Shown: positions 48,420-59,500, numbered from the stretch's first letter. The stretch: 64,000 nt of DNA from Lachnospiraceae bacterium MD308 (GCA_010206225.2 VIQU02000015.1:1-64000); one strand, 5' to 3'. The notes: generated from the sequence alone by a model not told the origin. A program made the numbers and translations.

Positions 48420-49787
48420 TTATACCCCTGTTCCTAATGTAAGCTTAACGGTAAAGGTTTTTGATGCGTGCGATACAAAAATCTCTCCGTCCAGAAGACG
48501 TATCATCTTACGGACGCTTTTCAAACCGATATTATTATTGTCTTCGGGAGAATGCTCCTGTTTGACAGCGTTTTCTATCGTAATGGTGAACGTATCCTTT
48601 TTCATGTAGAAGGATATGAGAACCTTTTCTTTTTTGTCCCCGTATTTGAAGATATTTGAAAAAAGGTTGCTAAGTATCCTCTTTATCACGGTCTTATCGC
48701 TTTTGAAACCGGCGGGCGAACTGTCAAGGAAAAGCTCTGTCTGAAAACCGGCGAGTCTGATAAAATCTACATTCTCTTGAAGGCATTGCCTGATGAAATC
48801 TGCGGATATACATGTGATCTCCGGCGTCTCATTTTCTTCTGAGACGAGAGCATATTCAAACATCCGGTCGGTCAGCTCTTTGATGTCTTTTGTCTTTTTG
48901 AGGCATCTGTCCACATATTCCTCAAAAAGCTTTGGATTCTTCTTAAACTTGATAACCTCGAGATAGCCATTCAGTATAGTGAGCGGAGTGCGCAGGTCGT
49001 GGGAGAGGGCGGTAATCAAGTCCTGATTGGCCTGACGGCTCTCCTGTTCTTTCTCAATGTTATCATTCAGAGTCATCCGCATGTTGTTAAGCTCCTTTGC
49101 CAGGATGCCAATCTCGTCGCCTCCAAGGTCTGGGACAGGATGGCTTAAGTCGCCGGAGGACATGACGAGCACTTCACGTTCAAGCGCAAGGATTGATCTT
49201 ATCTTCCGGTTGATAAAAAACAGGACGATAAAGAAGAACAAGAGGACCGAGACAATCAGGCATAGGAGCGCAAACGGGTAGACGACGATCGAGCGCCGGT
49301 AGGTGACGACGAAAGCATTCCCCCTTCCGTTGGAAAATTCCAGCGGGAAATAACGAAAGTCCTCCCCCTCGCCGTCGGTCAGGCGGTACCCCAGATAGAA
49401 GAAGGTAGAAAAGATTCCACTTTCCTCCATGATCTTTGCCGGTCGGCTTGCCCGGTATAATCCGTCATCAGCGCCATAAAATGATATCCCCGTATAATCG
49501 TCCGCCAGATCGAAAAGAGGATCAAGGGCCTGAATCCGTTCTTTGTCATCTTCAGATTCGGGAAGTTCATAATTCTTAGCCTGTTCATAGAGAGCATCCG
49601 TAAGCATGATATCTACTCCATTATGAAAATAAAAATCCGCAAGCCCCAGATAATCTAAAACTCTCCATTTATTCGCCCAGAGCATCCAGAAGAGCCAGAA
49701 GGAAAGCAGCATGGCGCACAGAATCAATACCGCGAACTGTGTGCGCAGCTTCCACCCTGAGATTCGTTCAAATAGTTTCTTAATCAC
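48420..49787 (-). CDS. Sensor histidine kinase (HAMP)
   Basis: HAMP plus ITALSHDLRTPLTILNGYLEVI, NLFSNIFKYG; G-box region short and divergent. Confidence 0.9.
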   Translation of the reverse strand: MIKKLFERISGWKLRTQFAVLILCAMLLSFWLFWMLWANKWRVLDYLGLADFYFHNGVDIMLTDALYEQAKNYELPESEDDKERIQALDPLFDLADDYTGISFYGADDGLYRASRPAKIMEESGIFSTFFYLGYRLTDGEGEDFRYFPLEFSNGRGNAFVVTYRRSIVVYPFALLCLIVSVLLFFFIVLFFINRKIRSILALEREVLVMSSGDLSHPVPDLGGDEIGILAKELNNMRMTLNDNIEKEQESRQANQDLITALSHDLRTPLTILNGYLEVIKFKKNPKLFEEYVDRCLKKTKDIKELTDRMFEYALVSEENETPEITCISADFIRQCLQENVDFIRLAGFQTELFLDSSPAGFKSDKTVIKRILSNLFSNIFKYGDKKEKVLISFYMKKDTFTITIENAVKQEHSPEDNNNIGLKSVRKMIRLLDGEIFVSHASKTFTVKLTLGTGV

Positions 49788-50520
49788 ATCGATACCCCCT
49801 TCCCCATATGGTTTTAATCAGAACCGGATTCTTTGCATCTTTTTCGATCTTGCGTCTTAAGTTCCGAATATGCACCATGACTGTGTTATTGGCTCCATAG
49901 TAATATGTCTCGTCCCAGACTGCTTCATAGAGATGCTGCGCAGAGAAGATCTGTCTCCGGTTTTTGATGAGCAAAAGCAGCATGGCGTATTCCGTGGCGG
50001 TCAGGGTAAGCAGCTTTCCTTCTGAGAAAACCTGTTCTTTCTCCTCGTTAATTTCCAGATGGTGATAGGAGATAATTTCGGGAGTGTCCGTATCTGCGTT
50101 CACGTCTTTCCCTGTCTGAGCCGTCTGTGTATCATTCTTTCCCCTGTAGATTTGGTACCTTCGGATCAGTGCTTTGCTCCGGCTGATCAGTTCATTGTAG
50201 GAAAACGGCTTTGCCAGATAGTCATCGCCGCCGCTTGAAAAACCGAGCGTCTTATCGCTGTCTTTTGTGCGTGCGCTTAAGAACAGAATCGGAGCATTGC
50301 TGTTTTTTCGGATTTCGATGCAGGTCTGGTAACCGTTCTTTTCAGGCATCATGATATCAAGGATAATCAGGTCAAAGTCTATACGGCATGCAAGATCAAG
50401 CGCTGTTTTGCCGTCGCTTGCCTCTTCAATTTCAAACCCCTCTCCCTCAAGCAGCACCTGTATGATCTCCCGTATCTCGGGGTTGTCGTCTACAATTAAA
50501 ATGTGTGATTTCTCAGTCAT
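49780..50520 (-). CDS. OmpR-type response regulator
   Basis: HILIVDDNPEIREII, DLIILDIMMPEKNG, LFLSART, KPFSYNELISR, wHTH ending IKTIWGRGYRCD. Confidence 0.95.
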   Translation of the reverse strand: MTEKSHILIVDDNPEIREIIQVLLEGEGFEIEEASDGKTALDLACRIDFDLIILDIMMPEKNGYQTCIEIRKNSNAPILFLSARTKDSDKTLGFSSGGDDYLAKPFSYNELISRSKALIRRYQIYRGKNDTQTAQTGKDVNADTDTPEIISYHHLEINEEKEQVFSEGKLLTLTATEYAMLLLLIKNRRQIFSAQHLYEAVWDETYYYGANNTVMVHIRNLRRKIEKDAKNPVLIKTIWGRGYRCD

Positions 50521-50633
50521 CTTTTGTCACCTCTTTTAAGGATTATTCTATCAAATATTGGAGAAATATTCGTTTGTTCTTAAGAATTTTTAAGAATTAA
50601 TTTTGGCGTTTCTTAAGAACTGGAGATTAGAAT

Positions 50634-53330
50634 ATGCCAATATCGGGAAAATTCATAAGCAGGAGGTACGTAAGAGTGAGCAGAATGAGTATAACGGTTC
50701 CATATTATCTTAGAGAAAGAAATGATCATAGAAAAAAAAGTGCCGGCAGGATGACAGCGTCTGACAAAGCTTATGCTATGCGCCGCGGTATCGAAGCAAA
50801 GCTTATGCTATGCGTATGCGCTTTGCTGATCTGTTGGGTTTTCTGCCTGCGGCATGGGATGTTTGGCTCGAAGGTGGACTGGATCAGTCAGCACAGCGTA
50901 CTGCCGGACTATTTCAGAAGGCAGTTCTATGAGACGGGGAATCTGTTCCCGGAATTCGCCGCCAATATCGGAGGCGGGCAGAATATCTACAACTTCTCTT
51001 ATTATGGGCTTTACAGCCCGGTTATATTGCTGTCTTACTTCTTTCCGTTTGTGAAAATGGCAGATTACTTGATGGCGGCTCAGATCGTGTGCCTTGCGGC
51101 GGCGGGAGTGTTATTATACCAGTGGTTTTTGGGGAGAGGATTTGAGCGGAGGATCAGTTTCCTTACGTCGATTCTGTTTCTGCTGGCCGGACCGATGGTA
51201 TACCAGTCCTACAATCAGATTATGTTTGTTGACTATATGCCCTTTTTGTGCATGGGGTTTCTGGGAGTTGAAAGACATTTTGAAAAGAGGAAGAGCGGAC
51301 TGCTTACAGCCGGTGTATTTCTTATGATCATGACAAGTTTTTATTTCAGTATCGGCGGAATGCTGGCGCTTGGCTTGTATGGACTGCATCGGTATATCGG
51401 AGAGCGCGGGGCAGAGTATGGCGGGGGGTCGGGCAGAAAGGAAAAGAAAGCAGCCGTTTTTGCATTTTTTCAGGAAGGGATTCGGTTCCTTATGCCTTTT
51501 TTCATTGCAGTATGCATGAGCGGCGTGCTGCTGATCCCAACGGCCGCGGCTTTGATGGGAAGGAAGGGAGGCAGTAAGGGAGCGGGGATTACTGCGGCGG
51601 ATCTTTTTCTGCCGGAGTTTTCCGCCGGAAGATTTTTCTATTCCCCCTATGGGATAGGGCTTACGACTTTTGCAGTCACGGCGCTGCTGTCGATGCTGTT
51701 TTTTAAAAGATGGCGGGATCGTGTGCTTGCATGGGGATGCGTGATCGTCCTTACAGTGCCTTTTTTTGCATGGGCGCTCAACGGCGGACTTTATGTGCGG
51801 GATAAGGTGATGATTCCTTTTCTGCCCCTTCTGTGCTATGTGACGGCTTATTATGCAGATCATATGGACGGCATGGGAGAACGGCGGGAGAAAAAAGGGA
51901 ATGTTTTTATGGGAGCGCTTCCTTATGCAGCCGTTTTTGGTATCCTGACGGTTCATTTCATCCGTTCCGGTTTCGGAAGATACGGGAAGCTGCTGCTGGC
52001 GGATGCTGTGATAATGCTGCTTAGCTATGTGCTGTTCTGTATGAGGAAAAATGTACTTTTCCTGCTGATACCGCCGGTGATACTGCTCGCTTTGTTTGGA
52101 AACGCGTACAACATTCAGAAAAACAACTATGTAAGCAGGAAATTTTATGAGGAAGTAACAGACGGAGAGGATGTCTCAGCGATCAGAGAGGCGGTGAAAA
52201 CGGAGAAAGGATTTTACCGGACGGAGCAGCTTGGAACAGAGGATGAGAATGCGGCAAACTTGAACCGGATCTGGGATATGGGGCAGTATGTATCCTCGGT
52301 ATACTCCTCTTTGTATAACGACGATTACCAGCAATTCAGAAAGGCATTCGGCGTGGAACAGCCATACCGCAATTTTCTGATGCAGCCGGCTTTGAAAAAC
52401 CCGGTCTATCAGAGATTTATGGGCGTAAAATATGTGGTGGAAGATGGAAAGCTGCGCGAAAACCGGCTGGCTTCCCCGGTGGCCTATGTGACGGATAAGG
52501 TGATGGAAAAGAAGGAGTATGAACGGATGCATTTCCCGGAAAATCAACTGGCGCTGCTTGATTATGCGGTCGTAAAAGAGGATGGCGCAGCAAAGAAAAA
52601 GAGAGCGGAAAAAAGAGAGGCCGTTCCGGTTCCTGTATCTTTGCCGGCGGAGATTGACTCTGAAAAAAGCCAGACTGTCCGTGTGAATATCCCGGAAAGC
52701 TCTGCTGCTGAAAGCGAGAAAAATAATGGGGCGGAACGAGTGTTGTTTTTGAAGTTCTGCGTAGAAAACCTGCGGCCGTCAAGAGATGTTACGGTCTGGT
52801 TTGAGGGAGAACGCAGTAAGCTGACTGCCGAAGGACATTTTTATTATAATGAAAATACAGTGTTTACTTATGCAGTGCCGGCCGAAGGGAGTAAACGGCA
52901 GGCAGAACTGGTCTTTTCAGCCGGCCATTACCGGATTTCGGATGCGGAATGTTTTATGGGAACCCTTCCGGCGGAAAAAGATGCAAAAGAGCTGTACCAG
53001 TCGGGACTGATCCTCGACAGAGAGCGGACGAAAGGAAATGTGATCGCAGGAAGTGCCGCCGCAAAAAAAGCGGGCTATTTGATCACTACCATTCCTTTTG
53101 ATCAGAACTTTAAAATATTTGTGGATGGAAAAAGCGCTAAGACAGAGAAGGTCAATTCTGCATTTTTGGGGTGCAGGGTGAAAGAAGGGGAGCATGAGAT
53201 TCGGATCGTCTACCATGCGCCGGGAACAGCGGCGGGAAAGGCGGTCTCGGTCATAGGGGTGCTTTTGTTCTGTGCGAACCTCTTTGCTTTTTGCGGTCCG
53301 CAGAACGGATATAAGCAGTGCATCCCGTAA
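50634..53330 (+). CDS. YfhO-family multi-TM membrane protein
   Basis: HSVLPDYFRRQFYETGNLFPEFAANIGGGQNIYNFSYYGLYSPVILLSYFFP plus C-terminal YLITTIPFDQNFKIFVDGKSAKTEKVNSAFLGCRVKEGEHEIRIVYHAPG. Confidence 0.88.
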   Translation: MPISGKFISRRYVRVSRMSITVPYYLRERNDHRKKSAGRMTASDKAYAMRRGIEAKLMLCVCALLICWVFCLRHGMFGSKVDWISQHSVLPDYFRRQFYETGNLFPEFAANIGGGQNIYNFSYYGLYSPVILLSYFFPFVKMADYLMAAQIVCLAAAGVLLYQWFLGRGFERRISFLTSILFLLAGPMVYQSYNQIMFVDYMPFLCMGFLGVERHFEKRKSGLLTAGVFLMIMTSFYFSIGGMLALGLYGLHRYIGERGAEYGGGSGRKEKKAAVFAFFQEGIRFLMPFFIAVCMSGVLLIPTAAALMGRKGGSKGAGITAADLFLPEFSAGRFFYSPYGIGLTTFAVTALLSMLFFKRWRDRVLAWGCVIVLTVPFFAWALNGGLYVRDKVMIPFLPLLCYVTAYYADHMDGMGERREKKGNVFMGALPYAAVFGILTVHFIRSGFGRYGKLLLADAVIMLLSYVLFCMRKNVLFLLIPPVILLALFGNAYNIQKNNYVSRKFYEEVTDGEDVSAIREAVKTEKGFYRTEQLGTEDENAANLNRIWDMGQYVSSVYSSLYNDDYQQFRKAFGVEQPYRNFLMQPALKNPVYQRFMGVKYVVEDGKLRENRLASPVAYVTDKVMEKKEYERMHFPENQLALLDYAVVKEDGAAKKKRAEKREAVPVPVSLPAEIDSEKSQTVRVNIPESSAAESEKNNGAERVLFLKFCVENLRPSRDVTVWFEGERSKLTAEGHFYYNENTVFTYAVPAEGSKRQAELVFSAGHYRISDAECFMGTLPAEKDAKELYQSGLILDRERTKGNVIAGSAAAKKAGYLITTIPFDQNFKIFVDGKSAKTEKVNSAFLGCRVKEGEHEIRIVYHAPGTAAGKAVSVIGVLLFCANLFAFCGPQNGYKQCIP

Positions 53331-53420
53331 GAATATAGTTCATTATTCTTGACAGCCGCGTGAAAATAAAGGTAAGATGTAGGTGAAACAAAACGGTTCA
53401 CAAAAATAAAGGAGAAAAGG

Positions 53421-54590
53421 ATGAGAGTAAAAAAGAGGATTGGATTGCTGGCGGGGACGGCGGTTTTCTTTTTATTGGCAGGACTTCTTACCGGGGAAAC
53501 GGCGCAGGCTGCTGAGAAGAGAGTGGTGAAGGTGGCATTGGGCGATACCCACAGTGCGGCGATTACAGAGGATGGAAGTCTCTGGATGTGGGGGCACGGC
53601 ACGGACGGTGAGATGGGAAATAATAACAGCAGTAATATTTCTAATCCAGTAGAAATCATGAAAGGCGTCTCACAGCTCTCTCTGGGCACCTGGGAAAGCG
53701 CCGTGATCAAGAATGACGGAAGTCTCTGGATGAGCGGGAATAATACTTTTATCTCGTTCAGGGAGAAGACCTGGAAGAAGATCGCGGCGGGAGTAAAGCT
53801 TGTAGAGCTTGGAAGTACCCACGCTGCGATGATCAAGAATGACAAAAGCTTCTATACATGGGGAGGAGGATGGAAAGGCCAGCTTGGAGACGGGAGCGGT
53901 AAAAATATAAAGTCTCCTGTCAGAATCAGGATCGGAGAGACGAATCCGGGCACTACAGGCTCCGGCAGCAAACCGTATATCGGAGGAATCCCGGGACAGA
54001 ATAACGGCAGCAAACTTCCAAAGAAAAACAGTACTTTTAAGTATCAGAATATGACATATAAGGTGACAAAGTCCGATGCGAAAAAGGGGACTGCCGCACT
54101 CGTAAAAGGCGATAGTAAGAAGACGGCGGCTTCCGTCCCGGCAGTTGTGAAAAAGAACGGCTATACATTTAAAGTGACGCAGATATCAGGCAAAGCTTTT
54201 TATAAGTACACGAAGCTCAAGAAAATAACACTCGGTAAAAACATTACCAGTATTGGAGCAAAGGCATTTATGGGATGTACGTCTTTGCAGGCTGTGTCTC
54301 TGGATCAAGGACTTATCACCATCGGCGATGCCGCCTTTGGCGGGTGTAAAAGACTGAAAAAACTGGTTGTTCCGGCGAAAGTAAAGACGATCGGAAAAGA
54401 AGCGTTTGCAAAATGCAGTTCGTTGAAGACGATTCAGATCAAATCGACAGTTCTGAAAAAAGTCGGGAAGAAGGCTTTTAGCGGGATACATAAAAAGGCG
54501 GTTATCAAGGTGCCTTCCAAAAAGCTTAAGGCTTATCAGAAGCTGCTTAAAAAGAAAGGACAGGCTTCTACCGTAAAGATTAAAAGGTAA
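53421..54590 (+). CDS. Secreted RCC1-repeat plus BspA-like LRR_5 protein
   Basis: Signal peptide; HSAAITEDGSLWMWGHGTDGEMG, ESAVIKNDGSLWMSGNN, HAAMIKNDKSFYTWGGGWKGQLGDG; then ITSIGAKAFMGCTSLQAVSL..IGDAAFGGCKRLKKLVVP..IGKEAFAKCSSLKTIQI. Confidence 0.88.
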   Translation: MRVKKRIGLLAGTAVFFLLAGLLTGETAQAAEKRVVKVALGDTHSAAITEDGSLWMWGHGTDGEMGNNNSSNISNPVEIMKGVSQLSLGTWESAVIKNDGSLWMSGNNTFISFREKTWKKIAAGVKLVELGSTHAAMIKNDKSFYTWGGGWKGQLGDGSGKNIKSPVRIRIGETNPGTTGSGSKPYIGGIPGQNNGSKLPKKNSTFKYQNMTYKVTKSDAKKGTAALVKGDSKKTAASVPAVVKKNGYTFKVTQISGKAFYKYTKLKKITLGKNITSIGAKAFMGCTSLQAVSLDQGLITIGDAAFGGCKRLKKLVVPAKVKTIGKEAFAKCSSLKTIQIKSTVLKKVGKKAFSGIHKKAVIKVPSKKLKAYQKLLKKKGQASTVKIKR

Positions 54591-54629
54591 CAGTCCGGCC
54601 AGAAGATATTTTTAGAAGGAACGGAATTT

Positions 54630-55172
54630 ATGAAACAGAAAGTGCAGGAATATTTTATCTATTTTATGTTGTATTCAATGATCGGATGGCTCTATGAGGT
54701 CTTTTTGGAAGTCGCAGTGTACCGGTGGGGATTTTCAAACAGGGGGGTATTGTTTGGGCCTTACTGTGTGATTTATGGGACAGGCGCTTTGATCCTGCTG
54801 TGTTCTCTGGGAAAGCTGATGGAAAAACGGATCTATATAGGGAAGGCGTTGGTGACGCCGGTTCTGGTGTTTTTTGGGATCATCGCGGTCACGACCGCAG
54901 TGGAACTGACCGGGAGCTATATTATGGAGGCTCTGACAGGAGGATGGGCGTGGGATTACCGCAGATTTGCTTTTAATTTTGAAGGGCGGATCGCCCTGAA
55001 TCCAAGTGTAAGGTTTGGAATCGGAGGCATGATCTTTTTGTACGTTTTTCAGCCCTTATTCGTCAAGATGACAAAGCGTATGTCTCCAGCGGTACTTCGC
55101 GCAGTCTCTGGGGTTCTTGCGGCGATTTTGGCGGCGGATGGGGCTGTACTGGTAGTGAAAAGTTTTCTGTGA
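54630..55172 (+). CDS. Putative ABC-transporter-permease-like membrane protein (PF06541-type)
   Basis: FIYFMLYSMIGWLYEVFLEVAVYRWGFSNRGVLFGPYCVIYGTGAL. Confidence 0.82.
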   Translation: MKQKVQEYFIYFMLYSMIGWLYEVFLEVAVYRWGFSNRGVLFGPYCVIYGTGALILLCSLGKLMEKRIYIGKALVTPVLVFFGIIAVTTAVELTGSYIMEALTGGWAWDYRRFAFNFEGRIALNPSVRFGIGGMIFLYVFQPLFVKMTKRMSPAVLRAVSGVLAAILAADGAVLVVKSFL

Positions 55173-55248
55173 CGGATTTTAGTGACGGATTTCAGGCAAG
55201 AAAGTTCTTGCGCTCTGAACAATAGTATGTTATTTTTGATTTATCAAG

Positions 55249-55272
55249 TCTGCCGGCATTCTTGCCGGCAGA
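55249..55272. other. Perfect 10-bp stem hairpin with no U-tract
   Basis: TCTGCCGGCATTCTTGCCGGCAGA. Confidence 0.6.
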
Positions 55273-55459
55273 ATCAATCTTAAGATATGGGCGGCTTAAG
55301 AAGCTGTCTGATCTTCACGCTTTGATCAAAGCATGATTCCGACATACGGAGAAAAAAGGGAAGGAGGCTTGTGGATGATGGCAGAAATGATTTTCATCTG
55401 TTTATGAAATTTTGCTCTTGACAATTAAAAATATTTATAATACTATAATAACCATACGA

Positions 55460-55473
55460 CGAACATTCGTTCG
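55460..55473. promoter_or_regulatory. LexA/SOS box upstream of recA
   Basis: CGAACATTCGTTCG matches the Gram-positive CGAACNNNNGTTCG pattern; 22 bp before the recA start. Confidence 0.85.
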
Positions 55474-55495
55474 GAAGCAAGAAGGAGAATTAATT

Positions 55496-56611
55496 ATGGC
55501 AGGTAATGAAAATAAGCAGAAGGCATTGGAAGCGGCAATTGCAAAGTTAGAGAAAGATTTCGGAAAAGGTACGGTTATGAAACTTGGGGATCCGGCGGCG
55601 CAGGTTGTAGTCGAGACGGTTCCCACAGGGTGTTTGAGTCTTGATATCGCGCTGGGTATGGGCGGAGTGCCCAAAGGGAGAGTAGTGGAAGTCTACGGAC
55701 CGGAATCCAGCGGTAAGACAACGGTGGCTCTCCACATGATCTCGGAGGTACAAAAAAGAGGCGGAATTGCCGGATTTATTGATGCGGAGCATGCGCTTGA
55801 CCCGGTATATGCCGGAAATATCGGCGTTGATATCAATGAATTATACATATCACAGCCGGACAGCGGAGATCAGGCATTAGAGATTGCGGAGACAATGGTT
55901 CGTTCCGGGGCTATGGATATTGTCGTGATTGACTCTGTAGCCGCACTGGTACCCCGTCAGGAGATCGAGGGGGATATGGGAGATTCTCATGTGGGGCTGC
56001 AGGCAAGACTGATGTCTCAGGCGCTTCGGAAATTGACTCCTGTAATCAGTAAGTCTAACTGTATCGTGATTTTTATCAACCAGCTTCGCGAGAAGGTAGG
56101 CGTCATGTTCGGCAATCCGGAGACGACGACGGGAGGCAGGGCGCTTAAGTTCTACGCGTCTGTCCGCATGGATGTAAGAAGGATCGAGACGTTAAAGCAG
56201 GGCGGAGAGATGACTGGAAACCGTACAAGGATCAAGATCGTAAAGAATAAGATCGCACCGCCGTTTAAGGAGGCAGAGTTTGATATCATGTTCGGAAAAG
56301 GAATCTCAAAGGAGGGAGATATTCTTGATCTGGCAGTAGGACTTAATCTTGTGAATAAAAGCGGTGCATGGTTTGCCTACAACGGCGATAAGATCGGCCA
56401 GGGACGAGAGAATGCGAAGACGTATCTGGCGGAGCATCCGGAGATCATGAGCGAGCTTGACAAAAAAATCCGTGAGCATTATCAGTTTGACGGCTCAAAG
56501 GAAGACGGCACTGATATAGAGGATGAAACAAAGGCAAAAGCCATGAAGGCGGCGGAAGGCGTGAAGGAGCCGGCCAAGGCCGCGAGAAAACGGACGGCGA
56601 AAGAAGATTAG
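55496..56611 (+). CDS. recA: Recombinase A
   Basis: [70 protein letters not shown]. Confidence 0.98.
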   Translation: MAGNENKQKALEAAIAKLEKDFGKGTVMKLGDPAAQVVVETVPTGCLSLDIALGMGGVPKGRVVEVYGPESSGKTTVALHMISEVQKRGGIAGFIDAEHALDPVYAGNIGVDINELYISQPDSGDQALEIAETMVRSGAMDIVVIDSVAALVPRQEIEGDMGDSHVGLQARLMSQALRKLTPVISKSNCIVIFINQLREKVGVMFGNPETTTGGRALKFYASVRMDVRRIETLKQGGEMTGNRTRIKIVKNKIAPPFKEAEFDIMFGKGISKEGDILDLAVGLNLVNKSGAWFAYNGDKIGQGRENAKTYLAEHPEIMSELDKKIREHYQFDGSKEDGTDIEDETKAKAMKAAEGVKEPAKAARKRTAKED

Positions 56612-56627
56612 AGATCGGAGAAATCAG

Positions 56628-57251
56628 ATGGTTATCACGAATATAGAAGCTGTGACGAATGCAAAGTATAAAGTCTATATCGAAGGAAAATATGCATTTA
56701 TCCTATATAAAAAGGAACTTTCCCGCTATCATATTTCGGTTGGATGCGAGTTAGAGGAGACTGTTTACTTAAAGATACGTACGGAGATTGTGGGAAAACG
56801 GGCAAAACTTCGCGCCATGCACCTTCTGAATGATATGGGGAGAACGCAGGCGCAGCTTCGTCAGAAGCTTGAGCAGGATGGCTATAAAGAAGATATGATT
56901 GAGGAAGCGCTTTCCTATGTGAAATCCTTTGGTTATGTCGATGATGAGAACTATGCAAGGGTTTTTATGGAAGGCAGAAAGAATAAAAAAAGCAGAAAAG
57001 AGATGTTTGCCGCCCTTGTGCAAAGAGGGGTTGATAAAGAAGTGATCGAGCGAGTCTTTGAGGAATATTATGAAGAAGACGATGCAAGGAGTGCAATTGA
57101 AAATATTTTAAAAAAGAAGCATTATGATCCCGAAAAGAGCGGCAGAAAAGAGAAAGAGAAGATTTTTGGTTATCTGACGCGAAAAGGTTTTCGGTGCGAG
57201 GATATATTTAGCGTTGCTGAAAAGCTTGACATCTTTGAAAAAACAGTATAA
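56628..57251 (+). CDS. recX: Regulatory protein RecX
   Basis: Downstream of recA; ALSYVKSFGYVDDENYARVFMEGRKNKKSRKEMFAALVQRGVDKEVI. Confidence 0.92.
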   Translation: MVITNIEAVTNAKYKVYIEGKYAFILYKKELSRYHISVGCELEETVYLKIRTEIVGKRAKLRAMHLLNDMGRTQAQLRQKLEQDGYKEDMIEEALSYVKSFGYVDDENYARVFMEGRKNKKSRKEMFAALVQRGVDKEVIERVFEEYYEEDDARSAIENILKKKHYDPEKSGRKEKEKIFGYLTRKGFRCEDIFSVAEKLDIFEKTV

Positions 57252-57301
57252 AATTTAACTGTTGTATTTGTACAATGAAAACTAAATAAGGAGGTGCTCC
57301 T

Positions 57302-58858
57302 GTGCTAAGTAATGGGTTCATTATTGCAATTGCAATAGTGCTTATCATAGCAGCGGCAGTAATCAGTCATTTTGTTACCGTATCCCGTCTGAAGAACAAT
57401 GCTGAGTCGAAGATCGGCAATGCGGAGACAAAAGCCCGCGAGATCATAGATGATGCGGTCAAGACGGCTGAGGCGAAGAAGAAGGAGTCTCTCTTGGAAA
57501 TTAAAGAGGAATCTATCAAGAATAAGAATGAGCTTGAAAAAGAGACCAAGGAACGCAGAGCGGAATTGCAGCGCTATGAGAAGCGTGTCCTTTCCAAAGA
57601 AGAGGCTTTAGACAAGAAGTCCGACGCCATTGAGAAGCGTGAGGCAGGATTTGCAGCAAAGGAAGAACAGCTCAAACACCGTGAAGCAAAGGTGGAAGAG
57701 ATGGGCAGGCAAAGAGTACAGGAACTAGAAAGAATCTCAGGACTTACCTCCGAACAGGCAAAAGAATATTTGTTGAAAACTGTTGAAGATGATGTAAAAC
57801 ATGACACCGCAAAACTGGTAAAGGAACTGGAAGCGCAGGCGAAGGAAGAGGCGGAAAAGCGCGCGAAAGAGTGCGTAGTAACTGCGATACAGAGATGTGC
57901 GGCTGATCACGTGGCAGAGACTACGATTTCAGTTGTACAGCTTCCGAGTGACGAGATGAAAGGCCGTATTATCGGAAGAGAGGGCCGTAATATCCGTACA
58001 CTGGAGACGATGACCGGCGTAGAGCTGATTATTGACGATACTCCGGAAGCAGTTGTGTTATCAGGCTTTGATCCGATCCGGCGTGAGGTTGCCAGAATCG
58101 CTCTTGAAAAGCTCATTGTCGATGGGCGTATCCATCCGGCAAGAATTGAGGAGATGGTCGAGAAGGCGCAGAGAGAAGTGGAAGCGATGATCCGTGAGGA
58201 AGGCGAGTCGGCTGCTTTAGAGGCAGGTGTTCATGGAATCCATCCGGAGCTTATTAAGCTTCTCGGAAGAATGAAGTTCCGTACAAGCTATGGGCAGAAT
58301 GCGCTGAAGCATTCTATGGAAGTGTCCCAGCTTGCAGGACTTCTTGCCGGCGAGATTGGGCTTGATGTCAGAATCGCGAAAAGAGCCGGTCTTCTGCATG
58401 ATATCGGGAAATCCATCGATCACGATGTGGAAGGTTCCCATATCCAAATTGGCGTAGATCTTTGCAGAAAATATAAGGAATCTGCGACAGTCATAAATGC
58501 AGTGGAAGCGCATCACGGCGATGTAGAACCGGAAACTTTGATCGCGTGTGTTGTACAGGCGGCAGATACGATTTCTGCGGCAAGACCGGGCGCGAGAAGA
58601 GAGACATTAGAAACATATACAAACAGATTAAAACAATTAGAAGAAATCACCAACCAGTTTAAGGGAGTTGATAAATCTTTTGCAATTCAGGCAGGTAGAG
58701 AGATTCGTGTTATGGTAGTTCCAGAGCAGGTATCTGATGCAGACATGGTATTGATGGCGAGGGATATTGCGAAACAGATTGAGTACGAGTTAGAATATCC
58801 TGGTCAGATTAAAGTCAATGTAATCCGTGAATCGCGGGTGACAGATTTTGCTAAATAG
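57302..58858 (+). CDS. rny: Ribonuclease Y
   Basis: N-terminal TM, coiled coil, KH domain [49 protein letters not shown] domain [12 protein letters not shown]. Confidence 0.97.
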   Translation: MLSNGFIIAIAIVLIIAAAVISHFVTVSRLKNNAESKIGNAETKAREIIDDAVKTAEAKKKESLLEIKEESIKNKNELEKETKERRAELQRYEKRVLSKEEALDKKSDAIEKREAGFAAKEEQLKHREAKVEEMGRQRVQELERISGLTSEQAKEYLLKTVEDDVKHDTAKLVKELEAQAKEEAEKRAKECVVTAIQRCAADHVAETTISVVQLPSDEMKGRIIGREGRNIRTLETMTGVELIIDDTPEAVVLSGFDPIRREVARIALEKLIVDGRIHPARIEEMVEKAQREVEAMIREEGESAALEAGVHGIHPELIKLLGRMKFRTSYGQNALKHSMEVSQLAGLLAGEIGLDVRIAKRAGLLHDIGKSIDHDVEGSHIQIGVDLCRKYKESATVINAVEAHHGDVEPETLIACVVQAADTISAARPGARRETLETYTNRLKQLEEITNQFKGVDKSFAIQAGREIRVMVVPEQVSDADMVLMARDIAKQIEYELEYPGQIKVNVIRESRVTDFAK

Positions 58859-58890
58859 CGTAATGTAATAGAAATCTAAGCTTTAAAACC

Positions 58891-58937
58891 AAGGAAAGTC
58901 ATAAAATAGTAATATTTTAGGCTTTCCTTATTTTTAT
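58891..58937 (+). terminator. Rho-independent terminator
   Basis: AAGGAAAGTC...GGCTTTCCTTATTTTTAT. Confidence 0.7.
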
Positions 58938-58957
58938 ATTAACAGGAGGAAAAGAAT

Positions 58958-59500
58958 ATGGGTGAAGAGGTAAAAAGAATCGGAAGAGATCTGGTTCATA
59001 AGGGAGCGATCATTGATGTATATACGGATCATATGGAGTTTTCCAACGGTCATCACGCAGATTGGGATTTTATTCATCATGACGGGGCGGCAGCAGTAGT
59101 GCCGGTTCTTCCTGACGGCAGAATACTGATGGTTCAACAGTTCCGCAATGCGTTAGGAAGAGAAACGCTTGAGATTCCTGCCGGAAAACTGGACGAGCCC
59201 TGCGAGCCGTGGATTGAGTGTGCAAGACGCGAGCTGGAGGAAGAGACAGGCTACAAGTCTGATGAGCTGAACTGGCTGATTACTCTTTGCACGACGGTGG
59301 CATATTGTGATGAAAAGATTGGAATCTATGTTGCAAGAAACTTGAAATCGTCCAAGCAGAATCTTGACGAGGATGAATTTGTGGATGTGAAGGCATATAC
59401 TCTGGATGAATTGAAGGAAAAGATCTATGCCGGCGAGATTCAGGACTCTAAGACGATCGCGGCGCTTCTGGCTTATGAAGTAAAATATCTGCGCTCTTAG
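58958..59500 (+). CDS. NUDIX hydrolase (ADP-ribose pyrophosphatase-like)
   Basis: Nudix box GKLDEPCEPWIECARRELEEETGYKSDE. Confidence 0.94.
   Translation: MGEEVKRIGRDLVHKGAIIDVYTDHMEFSNGHHADWDFIHHDGAAAVVPVLPDGRILMVQQFRNALGRETLEIPAGKLDEPCEPWIECARRELEEETGYKSDELNWLITLCTTVAYCDEKIGIYVARNLKSSKQNLDEDEFVDVKAYTLDELKEKIYAGEIQDSKTIAALLAYEVKYLRS

Noticed and set aside
51114-51956. 280-aa minus-strand ORF
   Set aside because: Antisense to the YfhO-like gene; Lys/His/Pro-rich, not protein-like
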